Positions 12,901 to 25,577 of a DNA stretch of 64,000 bases are shown here, piece after piece; position 1 is the stretch's first letter, and every line of letters begins with the position of its first letter. Source of the stretch: Hevea brasiliensis (Eukaryota > Streptophyta > Magnoliopsida > Malpighiales > Euphorbiaceae); NCBI RefSeq assembly GCF_030052815.1, contig NC_079496.1, positions 77,303,652 through 77,367,651 on the forward strand, given 5' to 3'. Below the pieces are notes generated by a model, which saw only the letters and a program-made list of their open reading frames with translations, did not search any database and was not told the DNA's origin. A program made the translations under genes and the position numbers.

Positions 12901-14041
12901 GTGCCCTACAATTTACCAATTCCCATCCAAGTGCATAAATCACCATATATATGTGAAATAATTCACTAGGATATTAAATCACCAAGATCAACATTATTTC
13001 TCATCAATTATATGCATAATAAATCATTAAATGCGTGACCCCATGGCTGTCCAAAAATGGCTATCTCAATAACTATTTAAACTTTAAAATTTCCTTCACC
13101 AAACTAACACCCATTACATGAACATAAAGTTTAACAAAGGAATTCTCAAAAATGTAAACTTACCTTTGATTGTAACTTGCTGAACCTTCACCAAACTTCT
13201 CAAATTTGGTATCAATATCTTCCTTGTGATGTGTAGACCATTTTTGATGAAGGAACTCAAGTGATTAGAAGTGAAATGAGTGGTTAGATGAGCTTGCATG
13301 AAAAATGGCCATGGTGTTCCCATTTTCTTCAATTCGGCAATGTTTATGAAATGAGGAAGATGAACATTCTGATGGGTTTAGTGAACTTACATCAGCCACA
13401 TTTTATGTTTAATTTAATCCTTTAGTGGTCCACTTACTCATTTAATTATATAATAATGCTTAAATGTGTTATTTACACATTTTTCACTCCATTTTTGGCT
13501 ATTTACTTTATGTACCACCAAATTAATTTTTCATTTCATTTTCTAAGTGTAATATTATTTATTTTTAATGGACATTTAGGTCAAAAGACACTTCGGGATG
13601 TCAAATGACCATAATGCCCCTGTTCAGGTGGCATTCCCGATTTTTCGGTATTACCGGGTTTTGTCTGTTTTTCGATTTCTCACTTTTCTTTGTACTAATT
13701 ATTTAATTTTTCTTTAATCTTTCTAATGAGATTTATACTTCAATAAGGGTCTATTTATGTCCTAAAAATGTTTTCCAGGGTTCCCCGCAGTCCAGGGCCA
13801 GTCAACAGTCCACACCGTGACTTCCCGGTGCGGTCACCCATCGCTAGGTTTCCCGGCTCACTTATTCGGTTACATTTCTTTGCTATGATTTTTCCTTTGT
13901 TTTTCTTGTATTTTCTTTTCTTGTATTTCATTATTTATGTCTCCTCTCTCATATCAAGGTGTGGTTCTAGGCATCCTAGCTGTCCGGACAGCACTGGTCA
14001 CCGGAGCAGCAGAACGCACTACCGAACTTAGGGGTGTTACA
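9975..14041 (-). repeat. A2 5' LTR (4.07 kb)
   Basis: Full LTR with the family A ends (TGTCACACCC... and ...GGGGTGTTACA on the plus strand). It is longer than the A1 LTR, partly because of the tandem repeat at 10759-11087. No coding capacity seen. At its right edge the sequence enters a plus-strand LTR, so A2 was inserted in that LTR. Confidence 0.88.
10759..11087. repeat. 47-bp tandem repeat inside the A2 5' LTR
   Basis: Seven units of 46-49 bp, each starting CACAATT or CACCATT, with the core GATCAAATAA and ending near AAATCAATAA. Units differ by substitutions and 1-2 bp indels. A1 has none and A3 has a single unit near 15855, so the array grew in the A2 lineage. Confidence 0.8.
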
Positions 14042-14673
14042 GATAACTTTTTCATTGTTGTCGCAGGTAGACAGACAGACAGAGCAGTAGAGTAGGCTGC
14101 TTATGCTACATTTTAGGATTCTGCCAGTTATATTGAGTATACCATCTTTTTTATAATTTTTGTCGTAATGTATGTGCATTGTATGTATATATTGTACTTG
14201 GTCTTGAGCAATTGTAAACTAAAGTTGTAATATATTTATTTCTTATCTCAGCTTTTGAAATACTCAGCCATTTTGTAGTCTATCTTTGGAAATACTAAAA
14301 ATTGATATTGAATTGAGTTGACAAATGTTGAGAAATTTATTTGTGTTGAACTATTATTGGGGTTTGGGATTGAAGAAATCTGTTGGAAGTGCTTTTTGCA
14401 GGTTTTTAAAGAACTGTTTTATTCAAAATACAGATAGCACTCTACCAAAATTTTTACAAAAATTACTGATACTTCATATGTGTTATTTGGTTTCACTTCA
14501 ATTAAAAAAAAAATTTAACACTTGTCAAAAGTGCTCACCACTGTAAAAAGAAATAAGAAAAGGTTTAAAATCCCTTGTAGTGTATTTAATGGGTTATCAG
14601 TAGACGAAGTTTGGTAATTCATTAGGTATACCACGGGATCATGTTATGCCTTACAGAGGGGTAAGGTGTGACA
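14042..14673 (+). repeat. 3' end of a plus-strand family A LTR (A4), cut by A2
   Basis: Inverted relative to A1-A3: it reads as the reverse complement of the first 600 bp of the other family A LTRs and ends GGGGTAAGGTGTGACA. No primer binding site follows, so it was a 3' LTR or a solo LTR. Its 5' part must lie left of A2, outside the window. Confidence 0.75.
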
Positions 14674-14988
14674 ACTAGCACTTGAGAGTCTTTACTGCCT
14701 AGATTAAGGCGGAATTGTGTGATTCTGTGCCTCGAAAGGTTAGTGATCTCCACACACTAATTCAATTTACTTTTGGGAAAATGTTTCCTAATGGCAATTA
14801 GGCTATTTTAGCAATAGAAACATGATTTAGTATGACTAAGTGATGAGTTTTTCAATAGCTAAAAGTGGTTGCATGAAGCATGAAATCCTAGCTTGGGAAA
14901 AATTTCAAATTGCTCAATTCTGCACCTCTTAACAAATTGGACATTCAATTGGTGCAAACTCCTTTCAATTGGTATCAGAGCCACCCTA
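14674..14988 (+). repeat. Orphan segment ending in a tRNA-iMet primer binding site
   Basis: About 300 bp of non-coding sequence ends with TTGGTATCAGAGCC at 14969-14982, which is the priming motif in plus orientation. The upstream part may be the end of an LTR of another retroelement (TTTCA just before the motif would be an LTR terminus). A3 begins 6 bp further on. The family is not recognised. Confidence 0.45.
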
Positions 14989-17900
14989 TGTCACACCCTA
15001 CCCCTCTGTAAGGCATAACATGATCCCGTAGTATACCTAATGAATTACCAACTTCGTCTACTGATAACTCATTAAATACACTACAAGTGATTTTAAAACT
15101 TTTCTTACTTCTTTGTATAGTGGTGAGCACTATTTACAGGTGTTAAAAAAATTTTTTTGAACTTAAGTGAAAGAGATAACACATTTGAATTATTAGGAAT
15201 TTCTGTAAAAATTTTGGCGGAGTACCATCTGTATTTTGGACAAAACAGTTCTTCAGAAAACCTGTAAAAAGCACTTCAAATAGATTTCTCAATCTTGACT
15301 CCAACAGTTAAACAACACAATATATTTCTCAAGTCAAATCCACAATAATTTTTCAAAGACTAAGATAAAAGAAATATAATACAAATTTTACAAGTCAAAA
15401 TAACTCATAATTTACTTTACAACTTCAATGTACAATTTTAATTTACAACTGCTCAAAACCAAGAACACTATATACATACAGTGAACATACATTACAGCAT
15501 AAAATGCAAAATGTGGTATACTCAATATACCCGATGATCTCTCGCTGAATGCACTAGCAGCCTAGTATGCTGCCCTATCCGTCTGTCTACCTGCGACAGC
15601 AATGGAAAGCTATCGCTGAGACAATGTCTCAGTGGTGCACAACATTAACCAAATACAACTTTAAATCACTATTCATAAATCATATAAATGATGGATACAT
15701 AAAACCATAGTTAAATTCAAGACAATGAATGTCATAAGGAATTTAACACAATATCATATTAAATCTCAGTAATCAAAATATAGATAAATTCAAAAGACAG
15801 TGAATGTCAATAAGAATTTAAACTCCATTTCACAAATTATCAAATCTCATAATAACACAATTTAGTCGAATAATTTAAGAATACAGTGTTGCCAATTCAT
15901 ACACAACTTAAGCCATGACACAAAATTTCAGATCAATGCCGCGTTGTACACCACGACAAAGCAATCACAACCCCACTAATCGAAATTAATGAGGAAGGGA
16001 GCTAGTTATATAATGAGTAGTCATCCGATCACCTCAACTGGTAAACCAGAGAGGGAGAAAAATAAACGATCACGACTCCATAAATGGAGAAGGAAAATAA
16101 ACGATCACAACCCCATAAATGGAGAAGGAATGATATGATATTGTCATGCTAAGTGTGAACACAAAATCAATTCCAAACATTTTATTCAAATGATTTGTGA
16201 GAATCCAATAAATTTCTAAAGTCATAAATTCATTCACAAAATGGCAACACAATTCATAATTAACTTCAAATTTTCACAAATTACACTAAATCAAATTTTC
16301 CACAGTTTCAAACCATTTACAATGCTTTTCAAGCAATAAGTATCCATTCAAACACATTTCCATAATTGAAAATAATACTACACAAATAGTCATAATTTAT
16401 TTCAATCGAAAAATTCAAAAGAAATAACTGTTGTGCACAAACCTCTGATAACTGTCTCCTGGCCTTAACTCAGTGTTTCCTTCCCTTTCTCTAAGTCTTT
16501 GCTAACTGAGAAACACAATTTGAAGTGTTTCAGTACTTAATTAAACTGTCTCCAACGATAATGCTTGATAATTAATTTACTAAATTCTATTATTTGCTTA
16601 GTCAACCTAATATGTCGACCCTCGATGCATTCTAGGTGAATTAGGTTTTAAGGTTACCAATATGTCACATTCGATAGTCTTTTAGGGTTGGTACATACTA
16701 CCAAGTTCATTTCCATGTATCTTGCAATTTCTTGCAATTTGCTGGATTCCGGTATACTAGTTTGACCTAGCCGGACGACCTAGTTCCCTCTGTTTTCGGG
16801 TTTTGGTCAAAACTACAAACTTGTAGATCTATGTCTTATGGAACGCGGGGCAAAAGTTCAGGTCATTCTGAGTTATGTAGACCAAGTTATGGTCATTTTA
16901 CTATTGCTGGTCAAATTGCATCAAAATTGGTCACTTTAGGTCACTTTAGGTCATTTTAGGTTCGGCCAGTTTTTGGACCCGAACTTGTGCAAGCTGTTTG
17001 ACTTGCTTATGGTACTTTTTGGGCTTTGGTGTCTTCATAAGACTTGTAGATATAGGTCTTAACTATTCATGGTCAAAATTTCAGGTCAATTGGACTTGTT
17101 TTGAGTGAGTTATGGCCTAAACACTAACTGCTGCCCAAATGGTCAATTTTCAGGCCTCAATTGCACTTAATCCGAATTTGGTCATTTTTCAAGCTACCTT
17201 GCAAGCAGAATTTTGGCAAGCTTCCTTCATGAAAGTTGGCACATTTTGTGCCTAGTTTCACCTCCAATTGGTCTCATACCAATTGGAGCCACACACTTAA
17301 AGTTATAGGCCTAAAACTCAAACTGCCTTATTGCATTTCTTCCATACATATCAAGGATCACTCCTAACACTTACCAAACTCAACATTCAAGTCAATTCTG
17401 GTTGTACCATAACCTAAACATAATTTACAACATATTATAGGTCATTTTGGCAACTTACAATTACATTCAATGTGCACCAATAAGTGCAGAATTTGTCCAA
17501 CTTAATTTATAACAATTCAATCACCAATTCATGCTCATTTACATGTCCAACTTCACACCATCATACATGCACTCAAACTGCCATAACCACTATCACAATT
17601 CAACACCATTATTTCATAAACCAAGCATGAATTCTAGCATTCCTCAAGAGTTAACAAACTGCCACAATGGTACATTTACATTCCATTAATTTCCAAGCTT
17701 TAAATTTCATTTCACATTTACATATACTAAATATACATCACCCAAACAATTTCCTACACAATATACATTTAATCAATCATTTAATTCACCATTTACAAGC
17801 ACAAATAAACTGCCTTCAAGGTGTTTCCATGGCTGCCAAAAGTACACATCCCCATTCAACATCAAACCTCAAAAATTTCTCCATAAATCAAACACCCATA

Positions 17901-18820
17901 ACATCCTTACAAACTTTAATGAAGCAATAACCCAAAAATACAAACTTACCACTTTGGAAATTCTTCAAAACCTCTCCAAAACTTGGTCTTCTTGCTGCCA
18001 ATCTACTGCCCAAGGTTTATGGATAACTTTTAGTGAAGAAAGGTGCCAAGAACGAAGCTTAAATCAAGCTTGCATGAAGCTTCCAAGTGGACAATAATGG
18101 TGGATCTTCTTTTCACCATTTTTGGCTGAATTTGGGATCTTGAAGATGAAGTTCAATCTGCTGTCCAAAGGGTGAGTTAGTGGTCCACTTAAATGACTTA
18201 GTGGAGCACTATGTCAAAATGAACTATTATTTTAATCTTAACTTTCATTTTCCCACATTTAACTCTCCATTTTTACTATTTACATTAGGTACCACTAATT
18301 TAATTTTTCATTATATTTTCCAAGTGTAATATCAAGTATTTTTAATGGACATTTAGGTCAAAAGACAACTCGAGATGTCAAATGACCACAATGCTCCTGT
18401 TCGGGTTGCATTCCCGATTTTTCGATAACACCGGAGTTTATCCGTTTTTCGATTTCTCACTTTTCTTTGTACTAATTATTTAATTTTTCTTTGATATTTC
18501 TAATGATATTTATACTTCAATAAATATTTATTTGAGTCCTAAAAATATTTTCCAGGGTTCCTCGCGGTCTAGGGCTAGTCAACGGTCCACGCCGTGACTT
18601 TCCGGTGCGGTCACCCATCGCTAGGGTTCTCGGCTCGCTTAACTTGGTTACATTTCTTTGCTATTATTTTTCCTTTATTTTTCATATATTCTCTTTTCTT
18701 GTATTTCATTATTTTATGTGTCCTCACTCATATCGAAGTGTAGTTCTAGGCATCCTAGCTATCCGGACAACACTGGTCACTGGAATAGTAGAACGCACTA
18801 CCGAACATAGGGGTGTTACA
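14989..18820 (-). repeat. A3 3' LTR (3.83 kb)
   Basis: Complete LTR with family A ends, followed at once by a polypurine tract, so it is the 3' LTR of a minus-strand element. More diverged from A1/A2 than they are from each other by eye. Carries the hairpin at 15616-15632. The five bases left of it are CCCTA; the other side of the target duplication was not found because the 5' end of A3 is missing. Confidence 0.86.
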
Positions 18821-18823
18821 ATT

Positions 18824-18838
18824 CTCCCTCCCTTAAAA
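18824..18838 (-). other. A3 polypurine tract
   Basis: The minus strand reads TTTTAAGGGAGGGAG directly before the LTR start. Confidence 0.75.
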
Positions 18839-19755
18839 TAAATTTCGTCCACGAAATTTTACCCAATAGCCATCTTACAATAGTCATATGTTTGTTTTCT
18901 CCTTTCTATACAATCGTATAATCTTATTTTTCTCAAATTTGTATAAGACTTTTAACAATCTAATACAACGTTTAATTTGTTTGTATAACACCAATCTCCT
19001 CTTTCTGTTGTGCTGTCTAATATTTCGGTTCATGTTCCTTCTTGAATGACCCTTGAGGTCATGTTAGAATCATTTATCTAGTCATTGGTCCTCTGACCAT
19101 TCTAATCCATAGTCTTCCTCACATTCGTAACATTTCTTTGTTATATCTGAACCAACTGTTCGAATTTTTTTACTTCCATAACTCTTTTTATCTGTCAATA
19201 TTCTATAACTTACTTCCTTTTGTACTGAACTATAACCTTTCGATATTCTAACTTTTGAGTTTTAGATCCCTAGATAGGATTTTCAAACTTATTTTTAACA
19301 ATTAAATTCTGTCCTGGCATAACTATACCAAAACATATGCCATTGGCAACTATTCTCATCTAGGTGTACTATCGGGTAGTACGTAGCTCTACACAATAAT
19401 CTCAAGTTAGTACTGTAATCTGCAGCTTACGGTATAAACATCAAGAACATTGCATAGTTACGACGATACATTCCAATAGATCAATTTTCCTGATATTTTA
19501 TCCTTTTCGAAGTTCACTGATATCCGAAACTTATTCTGATTGCAATATCCATTAACAATTACTAACAGTAACATCTTTGCCCTCATTTAGAGCAAGTCTA
19601 TTACCATAACTTACTTTTACTTCCTCTTGCCTTACATTAAATAGGCTTGTCGTTTAGCTTTATAATTTATGGTGTGTTAGAAAATACTTTTCGCCGATAA
19701 ACTCTTCCAAAACTAATTTCACTTATTATCACAATCCTTATCTTAAAGGACTATC
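18839..19755 (-). repeat. Non-coding block in place of pol (A3 copy)
   Basis: Counterpart of the block in A2. It joins the protease remnant at about 19755, at a different point from A2, where the join lies upstream of the protease active site. No coding signal seen on either strand. Confidence 0.65.
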
Positions 19756-20369
19756 TCTATACATTTTATTAACCCTGACCTCCTGTCCTAATGGACTTGT
19801 TACTAGCACCTCAAGTCCATTTTTGTACATGGAATAGCAATGCAATCACTGATGCTAGCACTCACATAAGAATAGGTAGAACCCGGATCAAATAACACAA
19901 ACACATCTTGGTTAAAAGTTGAGAAGGTACCAGCTACAACATCAAATGTCTCGGCCTCTTCCCTCTGTCTCATTGCATAGACTCTGACCGGAGCACTGTC
20001 TTGCTCTGAATGTTTCACTGTGCCTTGGCTGCCTGCTAGGCTACCTCTACCCCTGCCTCTACCTCTGCTAGGTGGTTGTGAGCTTCTAGTGATAGGACTC
20101 TGAACTGACCCTTCTGCAGTAGTAGGAGTTGGTCCAACTCTGCGACTACTGGTGCAGTCCTTGGCAAAGTGTCCTGTGCCTCCACAGTTATAACAGGCTC
20201 CAATAGCCTTATAGCATATCCCACCATGATATCTTCCATAATTTTCACATTGGCAGGAAGGGTAGGAACCTCTGGTACTCTGCTGACCAGATAGAGGAGG
20301 TCTCTGTCCTAAATGTCTTCCCCTATCAGGCTTCTTGCCACCTCTGCCATGTCCCCCATGGTTCTTCAC
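19756..20369 (-). pseudogene. A3 gag C-terminus and protease, truncated
   Basis: One open frame (19803-20369) holds the knuckle CYNCGGTGHFAKDC, a basic GRGRGRG linker and the protease active site DPGSTYSYV. The first knuckle keeps its spacing but a cysteine is changed (CENYGRYH instead of CETCGKNH). The capsid part, primer site and 5' LTR are missing: similarity stops at about 20369. RT and integrase are absent. This is the best preserved family A gag-protease frame here. Confidence 0.82.
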
Positions 20370-20799
20370 TGATATGATTTATGACAATGCATTAACAAGA
20401 GTAAACTCTACGTGCTTGTCATAAGTGTTACTGCTTTGGCCTACTTATCATGCATAAGGTCCTATCATGTTTGTTGTATGGCATGAGACTCACCATTCGA
20501 TCTTATTTACATCTCATATAAATAGCTTGGGAACAAACATGATTATAATCTTTCTAGATAAGTCATGTCCTTATTGTGAAGTATCTTCGATTATGAACCA
20601 ATTTATGATACTTTGTGCTAGAAATATTATCACTCATATTCTTAACAACTTAATAATAGAATTTCTAACAAAATATCAATGGACCTTTTCTATTACACAT
20701 AAATATGTTATGAGAACGGAAAAGTGAAAATGCTTTTTTATTAATAAAACATGTACAAGATACATACTAAATGATATGCTCTAGGGCATACTACTAACA
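20370..20799. repeat. Unassigned segment with copia-like terminal sequence
   Basis: The segment starts TGATATG exactly where A3 gag stops and contains GCTCTAGGGCATACTACTAACA-like sequence near 20780-20799, which resembles ends of plant Ty1/copia LTRs. The 5-bp flanks (TTCAC, TCTTA) do not match, so it is not a clean solo LTR. No coding region. Confidence 0.3.
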
Positions 20800-21884
20800 T
20801 CTTACCTTGTTGGAAATCTAAGACACAAAGGAACAACTTTCATGGAAGCCAATTTGACAAATTATGACTGAAACTTGACTAAAATTGAGTTCTAAAACCT
20901 ATCTAAAGTTTGTCCTCTATTCTAGAAGAAAAAGGCAATCTAACTAGATTCTGCTTATTTAGTCATAACTTATGATCTATAAATCAGAATCAAGTGATTC
21001 AAAAACCAACTGAAAGGTAAGACATAAATCTAAAAATGTTATGGAGAAAGCACAAGCTAATTCTTGCTTTTACCTAAGCTAATTATTAGTAGAATAGTTA
21101 GAATGTGTAGTTATTTTAGGAATTTCACTAAGAATTTATTTTGTTAGTTACTAGTGAAAGTTAGAATAAGTATTGAAGCTTTTAAAATTATATGTTTCAG
21201 TAGAGAAGAGAAGTTAGAAGTAAAGGGAGAAATAGATCAAAGAAAGGAGACTAAGATAAGGTTTGTGCACAACTCTAATCTTCTAGTGTTTTAAAATTGC
21301 AAATGAAAATAATAGAATTTCTACAAGCTCAAATGTGAATTTCCTTTGTGTGATTGATTGAGAATTATTTATATTGTTTTGAGAACACTTTTAATGTTGA
21401 AAAGAATTTCTTATTATGATAAAAAGGCAGACGTTTGGCCATTTATTATATTGTAGCATGGGGGTGGCCAGATGTATATGATTTAGAAGTGTTTGTGAAA
21501 ATAATGTGTTGCCAACCATATGTGATGATTTAAAATGTTTGTTTGTTTGAATGGAAATTGTTTTTAAATTGTTTTAAAACTACAGTTGACATGACAAACT
21601 TTGATTTCCTCCCTCACTTTAAGAGGCTGAGATTGGATATGTTCCTCCTCCACTTGTGGGGTTGAGATTGATTATATTATCCTCCCTCTCTGGCTTACCA
21701 GTTGAAGTTAAGATCGGATGGGTGCACTCCTATTTGCTGGGTAGCTTTGCCTCCCTCATTAGTTTCGGCTATTTGGAGTTGAGATAGCTTTGTCATGGTG
21801 TACAACACGGCATTGATTAGAAATTTTGTGTCATTGTACAAACTATGAGGTGTTGGCAGCACTAACTATTTTTAAATGATATAA
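20800..21884 (+). repeat. Divergent plus-strand family A LTR fragment (A5)
   Basis: From about 21240 it aligns in reverse orientation with 15860-16450 of the A3 LTR: shared words include GGTTTGTGCACAAC, TCCCTCTCTGGCTTACCAGTTGA and TGGTGTACAACACGGCATTGAT. The part before 21240 is weaker. It stops where the CACTA-like terminus begins at 21885. Confidence 0.6.
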
Positions 21885-22340
21885 CACTATAAGAAAAGGG
21901 TTTTTTAGGGAAGGGAAATCTGATTGTTAAAAGATGCGTTCCTATTGCCAAAATTCAATAACGACAAAAAATGTCTCATCGTGTACCGTCGTAATAGGCT
22001 TCACCATTAAAAGTTTTACGAGGAGGGAAAAAGTCACTGGTCGCAATTGGATTTTAGGGCAAGTATGTATCACAGTCGTTAAAACTTCAATTTGCAATCG
22101 TATCTTAATGGTAATAGTGACAGTAATGCTTCACAAAGTGAAAGTCATGGATTTGTATGCTTAAGAAATTGTGATGGTTTGTTAAAGCTAATTGCGACGG
22201 TACTACTCTCACTATTGGAAATAAAGAATTTATATTCATGTACAATTGCGATAAAAAATTTTGGTCGCTATAAGCTATTAACCTACACTTTTGTGATCGT
22301 ATACTATGGTCGTACTTTTGTTCATGAATAACATGCTCAA
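21885..22340 (+). mobile_element. CACTA (EnSpm-type) DNA transposon terminus
   Basis: CACTATAAGAAAAGGG is one base away from the common plant CACTA end CACTACAAGAAAA. It is followed by about 400 bp with repeated short words around TCGTCG, GCGAC and GGTCGC in both directions, typical of subterminal repeats. The three bases before it are TAA. No second terminus (reverse complement) was found to the right, and no transposase frame is visible, so this is an end fragment or an element cut at 23066. Confidence 0.55.
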
Positions 22341-23065
22341 TGTTAAATCTTCTTGAACCTAATTATTTAAAAAATTAAAAATATTTCACATAATGTAAAT
22401 AATAAAGAGGAAATTATTAAGCATTATAAAACTATTTTCATATCTAGCACTTAAAAAGTAGTTGTCATACAAAGTTTGTCCAAAATACATTGTCATATAC
22501 AATCAATATAAATTTGCCCTAAACAATATAACAAAATGCTAACCCCAACTAAAATATTAACATTCCTAATTATATCCAAAAGGAATGTAGATGAAGTTCA
22601 TTCTTAAAAGAAGCTAAATGAACTTCATATCCAAAATGAATTGTTAGCATATGGTTGACTTCATTCAGACACCTACAATAAACAATAACATATAACATTA
22701 AGAATGTTTCAAAAAGAGAAAAATGAATTGTAATAAAGAAAAACCAACTTCCAAGTGCCAATAAGTGTGAAATTGAATATTTACCTCAAAGAAGTCATTA
22801 AATTCACTAGAGTCTATTATCTATACTTGAAAATATCATACATAATTGGAGAAGGGGCTACAAAAAAACATAAATGACCCAAATATTAAAAAAGTAACTC
22901 TAAATGGAGCACCTGAAATTTGAATCAAGAGCACAATAATAGGAAGAACATTAAAAAAAAGAAAATAGAATGATAAGGTAAGAACATAAAATAAAATCAT
23001 GCTTCAAACTAAGGCAAAGTTTTAAGAATTTCAATATGAAACAAAAATGAATGTCATAGAAAGAT
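22341..23065. other. AT-rich non-coding stretch
   Basis: No coding signal. It may be the interior of the CACTA element. One perfect 12-bp inverted repeat, ATGAAGTTCATT (22591-22602) and its complement (22617-22628), stands out. The family B array begins at 23066. Confidence 0.4.
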
Positions 23066-23758
23066 TGTAACACTCCACACCCGACTACAGTGTAGCCGAG
23101 CAAGGCGTGCTACAATCGGTGTCGGAGCACCCTAACTTATTTTACTTTATTTTTTTAATAATTTTGAATTCATTTAATTTAATATCAATTATTTTTCGAT
23201 GGAGAAACCAGCGGTGTTTCTCCTATTTTATTATCGTTTGGCGTATTTCAATATTCACCTGTTTGAAATTCAACAATATTTTCAAAATAAAATCTTATCC
23301 ATGCTAATCATAACTATCTCATCAATCATTCTCATAATTTTCTCATATTTCAAATCTCATCCATACATTTCAATTTCATAATCATTTCCATACATTTCCA
23401 TTCATAGTCAATTCATACGTAAACATTCTCAAATTACATAAGCAAAATTTTCAAATTTCCTTAATTTACATAACTTACAAAATAATTACAAAATTTCATA
23501 ATTTACATGATATACAAATTAATTACATATGAAAAAGCTAATTTATTAATTTACATCGCATTCCTATTAGTTACATGTTCGTAATATACATTACAATACA
23601 ATATCTAAGCATTTTATACAAAATATAAAATATGATCTATATGGGCCCTATTTAGATGCATTGCTGAGTAGGTGACACGGACACTATGCAGAACTGTGAG
23701 CGGCCTTATCCAATATGTGATCTACTGGGCCCTCTGTCCAAATCTTCAGTACCTACGC
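23066..23758 (-). repeat. Array LTR B1, left part
   Basis: It begins TGTAACACTCCACACCCGACT and aligns with the starts of B2, B3 and B4. It is interrupted by element D at 23758 and resumes at 47694. The five bases left of it (AAGAT) are a candidate target duplication for the founder insertion. Confidence 0.85.
23754..23758. other. Target duplication of element D, left copy
   Basis: TACGC, repeated exactly at 47689-47693. Confidence 0.85.
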
Positions 23759-24900
23759 TGTAACACCCTCTCGGTAGCAACTCCGCACATTCTACTGTTC
23801 CGGTGACCGGTGTCGGTATGGACAGCTAGAACGTCCGAAAAAATATTTAAACTAAAGTCAGGAACCATAATTTACTCAAATATTAATAATAAAAATTTAG
23901 GAAAAATTTTAGAAATAAAATACAACCAAGTTAAACGAGCCGGTGCCCAAGCGATGGGTAACCAGAGGGAAGTTGCGGTTCTCGCAACGAGGAGCCCTAG
24001 ACCCGGGGAAAAATTCATAAAATAATTTTTGGGACTCCAGAGAAGGGTCATTGAGGTTTCTATGGAATTAGAATGCCAAGAAAATACTTAGAAAATTTTT
24101 TCAATCGGTACAGATAATTTTGACCCATTAAGCCAAACGGAGGGCATTTTGGTCATTTCGCCTTCAAAGGTGATTTTTGGCCGACTTGTCCAGTTGAGTA
24201 AATAATTAATATGACATAAAATATGAATAAACATTACTAAAAATTGAATTGAAAATGAGTAGAGAAAAGAATAAAAGAAAATGAAGGAAAATGCTTAATT
24301 ATGACATCACCATGATGTCATTTAAGTGCCCTCCACTAATCACCATTCAACAACACAACAAAGAATCTTTAAAAAGAGAAAAATGGCAAATTAAGAAACC
24401 AATTTTCTGGTTCTTCTTCTTCCTCAAAACGTGAACCTCCCCTCCATAACCCTCCATCAAAGTTTCTTTTAATTACTTCCATTTCCCATGAAATTCCACT
24501 ACTAAACCCTAAGTCACCTTCATTAAAACTTGCCCACTCATCTTGGGAGAGTGTTTGGCAGCCTAGAAAAGGAAAGAAAGTGAAGATTTAACTTGGAAAA
24601 AATCTGCCACTTAAAGGTTAGTGCATCTATACACCTAAAACTCCTTACTTTCATGATTAAGGACTTGAATTTAGTGAGAAATTGTAGTTTAAATGAATAA
24701 AAGTTGTGTGTATGGCCATCATAAATTTCAGCTGTCCTATTGAAGGAATAGAAATGGAGTGTTTTGATGGACTTAAGGTGGATTAGAGGTTATGTTTAAA
24801 CCATCTATGCATGTGGTTAGTGAATGGGCTAGTAATTAAGGTTTGTTGTGAAAACCTATAATGGGAACTAGGGTTTTAAGGGTGAAAATTGGACTTGGCA
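23759..24900 (+). repeat. D 5' LTR, left part
   Basis: Begins TGTAACACCCTCTCGGTAGC and matches 43480-44599 in the 3' LTR. Contains the palindrome at 24301-24321. Interrupted after 24900 by element C. Confidence 0.88.
24896..24900. other. Target duplication of element C, left copy
   Basis: TGGCA, repeated exactly at 39177-39181; the uninterrupted 3' LTR of D has a single copy in GGACTTGGCATTTGAATTG near 44587-44605. Confidence 0.9.
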
Positions 24901-25012
24901 TGTGACACCCCTTACCCGTGTACAGTATATCCGAGTAAGTAATGCCACAAACTAAATGTGACACCCCTTACCCGTGTACAGTATACCCGAGTAAGTAATG
25001 CCACACGGTGTA
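24901..25012 (-). repeat. 56-bp tandem duplication at the LTR end (3' LTR of C)
   Basis: The LTR terminus TGTGACACCCCTTACCC occurs at 24901 and again at 24957. Between the copies lies ACTAAA, which equals the spacer between primer site and LTR in this element. The 5' LTR has the same arrangement at 36006 and 36062. The two related solo LTRs have one copy only. Confidence 0.85.
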
Positions 25013-25577
25013 CCGGCACACTCTAATATTCCTCAATTAATTTATATCATGCTTTTGCATATAATTTATGAAATACAATTTATTTAAACCATTTATCAAA
25101 AGTATCATTCATTTAAGGTTCCGAAAAGCGGAGTACCGGCTAAAAATGGAGAAAACCGTTCTTCGGAACCTGTTAAAAACACTTCCAATATATTTATTCC
25201 ATCATCTCAAACTCCAATATCCAAAATCTCAACAATATTTCTCAATAGCAAATTCTCAATAATCTTTTCATTTCACAAACATCCATTTCTCATATACAAG
25301 CGATAAATACATGCTCAAATTTTGCATTCATAGTCATAACTTTCATTATTTACATGGACATCAAAATATATTGCATGAGTTCAAGTACATATGAAAAAGT
25401 AAAAATCTGCTACAAAATATCTAAATGACAAAATGACACCTAGTGCCCTACCAATACACTGCAGGTAGTGAGGTGACACGGACACTGCACAGAACTGCAG
25501 GATGGACTCACCCAGTCTGTGGTCTACTGGGCTCACGATCAGGATCTCCAGTACCTACGCGTGGCAAAAGCAACGCG

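Noticed and set aside
22570..22761. Minus-strand 63-residue frame in the AT-rich stretch
   Set aside because: Low-complexity hydrophobic translation of AT-rich DNA; no recognisable domain.
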